Below, piece by piece: positions 9,247 to 13,826 of a stretch of DNA of 13,826 nucleotides. This DNA comes from Betaproteobacteria bacterium (GTDB taxonomy: Bacteria; Pseudomonadota; Gammaproteobacteria; Burkholderiales; Usitatibacteraceae), in the NCBI GenBank assembly GCA_003105245.1, contig PQAI01000041.1:1501-15326 (forward strand). The letters run 5' to 3'. Each line of letters starts with the position of its first letter. The first letter of the stretch is position 1. Below the pieces are notes generated by a model that was not told the DNA's origin, made no database searches, and worked only from the letters and a program-made list of their open reading frames with translations. A program made the translations under genes and the position numbers.

Positions 9247-9891
9247 TCAGGCGCGCCCCTCGCCGCGCGCCTTCCAGGCCGCCACGGCGAGCGGGACGAG
9301 GCTCACCGCGATGATCCCGACGATGATGGCGGAGAGGTTCGCTCGCACCCACGGGAGGTTGCCGAAGAAGTAGCCGGCGTAGCCGAGGGAGCCGACCCAG
9401 AGGACGGCGCCGCCCACGTTGTACGCGGTGAACCGCGCCGATCCCATCTGCGCCACGCCCGCCACGAAGGGCACGTAGGTGCGGATGATGGGCAGGAACC
9501 GGGAGATCACCACCGCGGAGCCGCCGTAGCGCTCGTAGAAGGCGTGCGTGCGCTCGAGGTGCTCGCGCTTCACCCAGCGCGAGCGGCCTTCGTCGAAGAA
9601 ACGCCGCCCCAGCCAGCGGCCGATCGCGTAGTTGGTGGTGTTGCCGAGGATGGCGGCGGCCGTGAGGGAAGCCACCAGCAGGTGCACGTCGAGGCCGCCC
9701 AGCGCCGCCAGCGCTCCCGCCACGAAGAGGAGCGAATCCCCCGGCAGGAAGGGCGTCACCACGAGCCCGGTCTCGGCGAAGATCACCGCGAAGAGGATCG
9801 CGTAGACCCACGCGCCGTAGTCGTGGACGAGGGCGCCGAGATGGACGTCGAGCCGCAGGACGATGTCCAGGAGCCCGGCCAGGATCTCCAC
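9247..9891 (-). CDS. DedA-family membrane transporter
   Basis: DedA proteins are inner-membrane proteins dependent on the proton motive force; some members (UptA) return the lipid carrier undecaprenyl phosphate across the membrane, while others affect membrane homeostasis and drug resistance. The 214-residue product shows the family core. FAETGLVVTPFLPGDSLLFVAG holds E40 and D52, and YGGSAVVISRFLPIIRTYVPFVAG holds R131 and R137. These match the essential E39, D51, R130 and R136 of E. coli YqjA/YghB with a shift of one. The start is GTG 9891, ten bases after the secF stop and without a clear ribosome site, so translation probably depends on coupling to secF. Which lipid substrate it handles cannot be told from sequence. 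Confidence 0.93.
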   Translation of the reverse strand: MEILAGLLDIVLRLDVHLGALVHDYGAWVYAILFAVIFAETGLVVTPFLPGDSLLFVAGALAALGGLDVHLLVASLTAAAILGNTTNYAIGRWLGRRFFDEGRSRWVKREHLERTHAFYERYGGSAVVISRFLPIIRTYVPFVAGVAQMGSARFTAYNVGGAVLWVGSLGYAGYFFGNLPWVRANLSAIIVGIIAVSLVPLAVAAWKARGEGRA

Positions 9892-9901
9892 GGGGCGCCG
9901 C

Positions 9902-10855
9902 TCAGGGCATCGCCGGCTCGGCCGCCTTCTTCTCGGGCTTCACGAAGTCCTCGCGCGAGGCGCCGAGGTACTTGGCGAGCGGGGCGGCGACCAGCACCGA
10001 GGAGTAGATGCCGAAGCAGATGCCGATCGTGAGCGCGAGCGCGAAGTAGTACAGGCTCGCGCCGCCGAAGAAGAGGATGGAGAGCACCATCATCTGGGTC
10101 GAGCCGTGGGTGATGATGGTGCGCGAGATCGTTCCCGTGATCGAGGCGTCCATGATCTCGTCCACGCTCGCGCGACGCATCTTGCGGAAGTTCTCGCGCA
10201 CCCGGTCGAAGACCACCACCGACTCGTTGACCGAGTAGCCCAGGATCGCGAGCACCGCGGCCAGCACCGGCAGCGAGAACTCCCACTGGAAGGCCGCGAA
10301 CATGCCCAGGATGATCACCACGTCGTGCAGGTTGGCGAGGATCGTGGCCACGGCGAAGCGCCACTCGAAGCGGAAGGCGAGGTAGACCATGATCCCCAGG
10401 CACACCACGAGGAGCGCCATGGCGCCGTCGGTGGCGAGCTCCTTGCCCACCTGCCCGCCCACGAATTCCGTGCGCACGATCCGGGCGGAGGAGTCGACCG
10501 TCTTGAGCACCTCCATGGCCGCCGTGCTCTGCTTCTGCATCTCCTCGTTCTGGATCTTGGGGTCCGGGTTGGGCTTCAGGGGCAGGCGGATCAGCACGTC
10601 CTGCGAGGAGCCGAACTTGAGGACGTTGATGTCCTTGAATCCCGCCGCGCCGAGGGCGTCGCGGATGCGGTCGGGCTGCGCGGGTTTGTCGTGCGTCACC
10701 TCCATCACCGTGCCGCCGGTGAACTCGATGGAGAAGTGCAGGCCGCGCACGGCGAGGAAGCCGATCGCCATCAGGAACGTGACGAGCGAGATCACGTTGA
10801 ACACCAGCGCGTGGCGCATGAACGGGATCGTTCGGCGGATCTTGAAGAATTCCAT
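9902..10855 (-). CDS. secF: Protein translocase accessory subunit SecF
   Basis: SecF works with SecD in the inner membrane, using the proton motive force to pull exported proteins out of SecYEG on the periplasmic side. The 317-residue product has one N-terminal span (about 16-36), a periplasmic domain (to about 143) and five C-terminal spans. The first periplasmic motif reads SIEFTGGTVMEV, with E44 where DFTGG is common. GYSVNESVVVFDRVRENF (N210, D217) is the conserved SecF motif of the transmembrane core, followed by ISRTIITHGSTQMMVL and YYFALALTIGICFGIYSSV. ATG 10855 is preceded by GGGAAG at a workable distance. The gene follows secD by 35 bases and precedes dedA by 10. The call is firm. 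Confidence 0.97.
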   Translation of the reverse strand: MEFFKIRRTIPFMRHALVFNVISLVTFLMAIGFLAVRGLHFSIEFTGGTVMEVTHDKPAQPDRIRDALGAAGFKDINVLKFGSSQDVLIRLPLKPNPDPKIQNEEMQKQSTAAMEVLKTVDSSARIVRTEFVGGQVGKELATDGAMALLVVCLGIMVYLAFRFEWRFAVATILANLHDVVIILGMFAAFQWEFSLPVLAAVLAILGYSVNESVVVFDRVRENFRKMRRASVDEIMDASITGTISRTIITHGSTQMMVLSILFFGGASLYYFALALTIGICFGIYSSVLVAAPLAKYLGASREDFVKPEKKAAEPAMP

Positions 10856-10890
10856 GGTGTCTTCCCGGTTTCGTCGGTCTCGGGCTGCCC

Positions 10891-12759
10891 TCAGGCCGCC
10901 TTCTCAGCCTTGTGCCATTCGGTGTTGCCGATGGAGACCCTGGTGACCTTGCGGCGCCCCCCGTAGACGAGGTTCACGATGCCGCGCGAGACCATCACCG
11001 CGCTGAAGATCGAGGTGAGGATGCCCAGGCAGTGCACCACCGCGAAGCCGCGCACCGGGCCGGAGCCGAAGGCGAGGAGCGCGAGGCCCGCGATGAGGGT
11101 CGTGATGTTGGAGTCGAAGATCGTGTCGAAGGCCCTCTCGTAGCCGGCCTGGATGGCCATCTGCGGGCTCATGCCGGCGCGCAGCTCCTCGCGGATCCTC
11201 TCGTTGATGAGCACGTTGGCGTCGATCGCCATGCCGAGCGCGAGCGCGATGGCGGCGATGCCGGGGAGCGTGAGCGTGGCCTGCAGCATCGACAGCAGGC
11301 CCACGAGGAAGAGCAGGTTCGCCCCGAGCGCCACCACCGAGATCACGCCGAAGAGCGCGTAGTAGACCGCGATGAACAGCCCGATGGCCGCGAAGCCGTA
11401 GACCACCGACCGGAAGCCCTTGGCGATGTTCTCGGCGCCGAGCGAGGGACCGACGGTGCGCTCCTCGATGATGTCCATCGGCGCGGCCAGCGCCCCCGCG
11501 CGCAGCAGCAGGGCGAGGTTTCGGGCCTCCTGCACGTCGCCGATGCCGGAGATCTGGAAGCGGTTGCCGAACTCCTCCTGGATCACGGGCCAGGTGAGCA
11601 CGGTGGTCGAGTTCCTCTCCACGAGCATCATGCCCATGCGCTTCTTGAGGTTCTCGCGCGTGGTCTGGCGCATGATGCGCCCGCCGGTGTCGTCGAGCGC
11701 CATGGAGACCACGGGCCGGCCGTCGCGCTGGTCGAAGCCGGGCTGGGCGTCCTTGATGCGGTCGCCGGTGATGACGAGCGCCTTCTTCACGAGCACCGTG
11801 TTGCCCTCGGAATCGAGGAACTTGTCGGTGCCGAAGGGCGCGGGCTGGTCCTTGTAGGCGGCGAAGGCGTTCTGGCCGGGGCCGGCCGCGTGCTCCTCGG
11901 AGACCAGGCGCACCTCCAGGGTCGCGGTGCGGCCGAGGATCTCCTTGGCGCGGCCCGGGTCCTGCACGCCGGCGAGCTGCACCACGATGCGGTCCGCCCC
12001 CTGCTGCTGGATGATGGGCTCGGCCACGCCGAGCTCGTTCACGCGGTTGCGCAGCGTCTGGATGTTCTGCTGGAGCGCGAGCTCCTGCTCCTTCTTCACC
12101 ACCTCGGGCTTGACCGTGGCGGTGATGGTGGCCTCCCCCGCGCCCTCCTGCTCGCGCAGGACGAGGTCGGGCATCTCCTTCTCGACGAGCTTCTGCGCCG
12201 CGGCGCGCTGGTCGGCCTCGCGGAAGCGCATCACGATGCGGTCGCCCTCGCGCGCGAGCCCCGAGTAGTAGACCTTCTTGTCGCGCAGGAGGCTGCGGAT
12301 GTCGCCCAGGTAGCGCTCCACCGACTTGTTGGCCGCGGCCTTCATGTCGACCTGGAGCAGGAAGTGCACGCCCCCGCGCAGGTCCAGGCCCAGGTACATG
12401 GGCTTGGCGCCCAGCACCTGCAGCCAGCGCGGCGTGGCCGACTGGAGGTTCAGCGCCACCACGTAGCCCGCCGGCACCTTCGACTGGATGACGTCGCGCG
12501 CCTTGATCTGGGTGTCGGTGTCGGCGAAGCGGAAGGTCGCCTGGCCCTCGCCCGCGTCCACGCCCGCCAGCGCGATGCCCGCGGCCTTGATGGAGGCCTC
12601 GAGTTCGGCCTGCATCGCCGGCTCCACCTTCACCGTCGCGCGCGCGCCGGAGACCTGCACCACCGGCACCTCGCCGAAGAGGTTGGGCGCCGCGTAGACG
12701 ATGCTCACCAGCAGCGCGACGGCGATGATGGCGTACTTCCAGATCGGGTACTTGTTCAT
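10891..12759 (-). CDS. secD: Protein translocase accessory subunit SecD
   Basis: SecD is the larger partner of SecF in the proton-driven complex that assists Sec export. The 622-residue product (E. coli 615) has an N-terminal membrane anchor (about 7-25) and a large periplasmic region. This includes YLGLDLRGGVHFLLQVDM (D126), the NRVNELGVAEPIIQQQGADRIVVQLAGV motif and the head domain, ending with GPSLGAENIAKG. Five C-terminal spans follow. GMAIDANVLINERIREEL carries D513 in the proton pathway, equivalent by motif to E. coli D519, and DSNITTLIAGLALLAFGSGPVRGFA follows it. ATG 12759 is preceded by GAGGGG at about 10 bases. It lies 22 bases after yajC and 35 before secF. The call is firm. Confidence 0.98.
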   Translation of the reverse strand: MNKYPIWKYAIIAVALLVSIVYAAPNLFGEVPVVQVSGARATVKVEPAMQAELEASIKAAGIALAGVDAGEGQATFRFADTDTQIKARDVIQSKVPAGYVVALNLQSATPRWLQVLGAKPMYLGLDLRGGVHFLLQVDMKAAANKSVERYLGDIRSLLRDKKVYYSGLAREGDRIVMRFREADQRAAAQKLVEKEMPDLVLREQEGAGEATITATVKPEVVKKEQELALQQNIQTLRNRVNELGVAEPIIQQQGADRIVVQLAGVQDPGRAKEILGRTATLEVRLVSEEHAAGPGQNAFAAYKDQPAPFGTDKFLDSEGNTVLVKKALVITGDRIKDAQPGFDQRDGRPVVSMALDDTGGRIMRQTTRENLKKRMGMMLVERNSTTVLTWPVIQEEFGNRFQISGIGDVQEARNLALLLRAGALAAPMDIIEERTVGPSLGAENIAKGFRSVVYGFAAIGLFIAVYYALFGVISVVALGANLLFLVGLLSMLQATLTLPGIAAIALALGMAIDANVLINERIREELRAGMSPQMAIQAGYERAFDTIFDSNITTLIAGLALLAFGSGPVRGFAVVHCLGILTSIFSAVMVSRGIVNLVYGGRRKVTRVSIGNTEWHKAEKAA

Positions 12760-12781
12760 GCGGGAAGGGCCCCTCGCGGGC

Positions 12782-13096
12782 CTACTTGATGGTGCCCTTG
12801 GGAAGGAGCTGGTTGACCGCCTGCTTCTGGACCTGGATCACGACCTTGTCGGCGATCTCCAGGCTCACGTAGTTGTCGTCGACCTTCTCGACGCGGCCGA
12901 CGATGCCCACGGCGACGACCTCGTCGCCCTTCTGCAGCTTCTCGGTCATCTCCTTGTGCTCCTTCGCCTTCTTCATCTGCGGCCGGATCATGAGGAAGTA
13001 CAGGATCACGAACATCAGGATGATGGGCAGCAGGCCCATCAGGGTGTCGCCCTGCGAGGCCTGTCCGGCGGCTTGGGCGTAGGCGGTTCCGATCAT
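12782..13096 (-). CDS. yajC: Preprotein translocase subunit YajC
   Basis: YajC is a small single-span inner-membrane protein that associates with SecD-SecF and the holotranslocon. The product is 104 residues (E. coli 110) from ATG 13096, chosen because GGAG sits 8 bases upstream and because family members begin just before the membrane span. The span is about residues 21-37 (LLPIILMFVILYFLMIRPQ), followed by the family motif RPQMKKAKEHKEM and a small cytoplasmic beta domain (LQKGDEVVAVGIVGRVEKV, then NYVSLEI). The in-frame codons up to 13168 are not family-like. An extended -10 in the 120-base gap after tgt suggests that yajC starts its own transcript with secD, secF and dedA. Confidence 0.96.
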   Translation of the reverse strand: MIGTAYAQAAGQASQGDTLMGLLPIILMFVILYFLMIRPQMKKAKEHKEMTEKLQKGDEVVAVGIVGRVEKVDDNYVSLEIADKVVIQVQKQAVNQLLPKGTIK

Positions 13097-13158
13097 TGGG
13101 GGGTCTCCGGGCGGAAAATCTTGGTGCGGCAAGGGCTTAGCCTGCCGGCAAACACGCG

Positions 13159-13167
13159 ATTCTAGCA
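13159..13167 (-). promoter_or_regulatory. Extended -10 promoter (TGCTAGAAT) for yajC-secDF-dedA
   Basis: On the minus strand TGCTAGAAT matches TGnTATAAT with one change. No strong -35 is seen. The predicted start near 13152 gives a leader of about 56 bases before ATG 13096. It would let the sec genes be transcribed apart from tgt, with which they are often co-transcribed. Confidence 0.5.
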
Positions 13168-13197
13168 CGCGGGAGGCCGGGCATTCGACCCGACATG

Positions 13198-13210
13198 GGG
13201 GCGCCGCCCC
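13198..13210. terminator. Short GC hairpin just after tgt
   Basis: GGGGC and GCCCC pair around a 3-base loop, 7 bases past the tgt stop. There is no T run, and such hairpins arise easily by chance here, so a role in ending the tgt transcript is only a possibility. Confidence 0.25.
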
Positions 13211-13216
13211 GGGGGA

Positions 13217-13826
<610 letters not shown>

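Noticed and set aside
10912..12789. 625-codon open frame on the plus strand opposite secD
   Set aside because: Its composition (His/Arg/Asp/Glu/Leu-rich, repetitive) is that of an antisense shadow of a high-GC gene, and secD is intact on the other strand.

Overview
This is a GC-rich, very compact chromosomal segment of housekeeping genes. The gene set and order (proB, rppH, proS, lytic transglycosylase, then yihY, wrbA, DUF2069, then the tgt-yajC-secD-secF block) and the protein sequences point to a betaproteobacterium. A lineage near Burkholderiales/Nitrosomonadales or Usitatibacter is my guess from memory; no 16S or other marker here settles it. I see no prophage, insertion sequence, CRISPR array, tRNA, rRNA or riboswitch.

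Layout. 1-804 (+): 3' part of proB, first step of proline synthesis, ending in a hairpin that contains the stop codon. 885-1466 (+): a Yip1-family membrane protein. 1485-2039 (-): rppH, the Nudix enzyme that starts mRNA decay. 2202-4513 (+): proS and a secreted lytic transglycosylase, overlapping by ATGA. 4510-5007 (-): a TlpA/ResA-like thioredoxin. 5092-6675 (+): a 527-residue protein I cannot name, with a divergent PilZ-like (cyclic-di-GMP type) C-terminal half. 6676-7737 (-): a YihY/BrkB membrane protein. 7786-8765 (+): wrbA and a DUF2069 membrane protein, overlapping by GTGA. 8762-9208 (-): a DUF2721 membrane protein with its own promoter, apparently leaderless. 9247-13096 (-): dedA, secF, secD and yajC, read in the order yajC-secD-secF-dedA. 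13217-13826 (-): 3' part of tgt, running off the window edge.

Functionally, much of the window serves the cell envelope. SecD, SecF and YajC assist Sec-dependent export; the transglycosylase and the TlpA-like protein would use that export; and several small inner-membrane families (DedA, YihY, DUF2069, DUF2721, Yip1) surround them. The rest is core metabolism and RNA biology (ProB, ProS, RppH, Tgt).

The clearest architectural theme is extreme packing. Convergent neighbours end with overlapping or abutting stop codons set in small palindromes: CTAG at 4510-4513, TGATCA at 6673-6678 and CTAG at 8762-8765. This leaves no room for separate terminators. Other points worth a second look are the leaderless DUF2721 promoter, a dispersed palindromic repeat that writes the C-terminus of the DUF2069 protein, the unusual PilZ-like protein, and the 32-nt hairpin at the end of proB. 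I do not see a convincing new multi-gene system; the PilZ-like gene is the least understood item.
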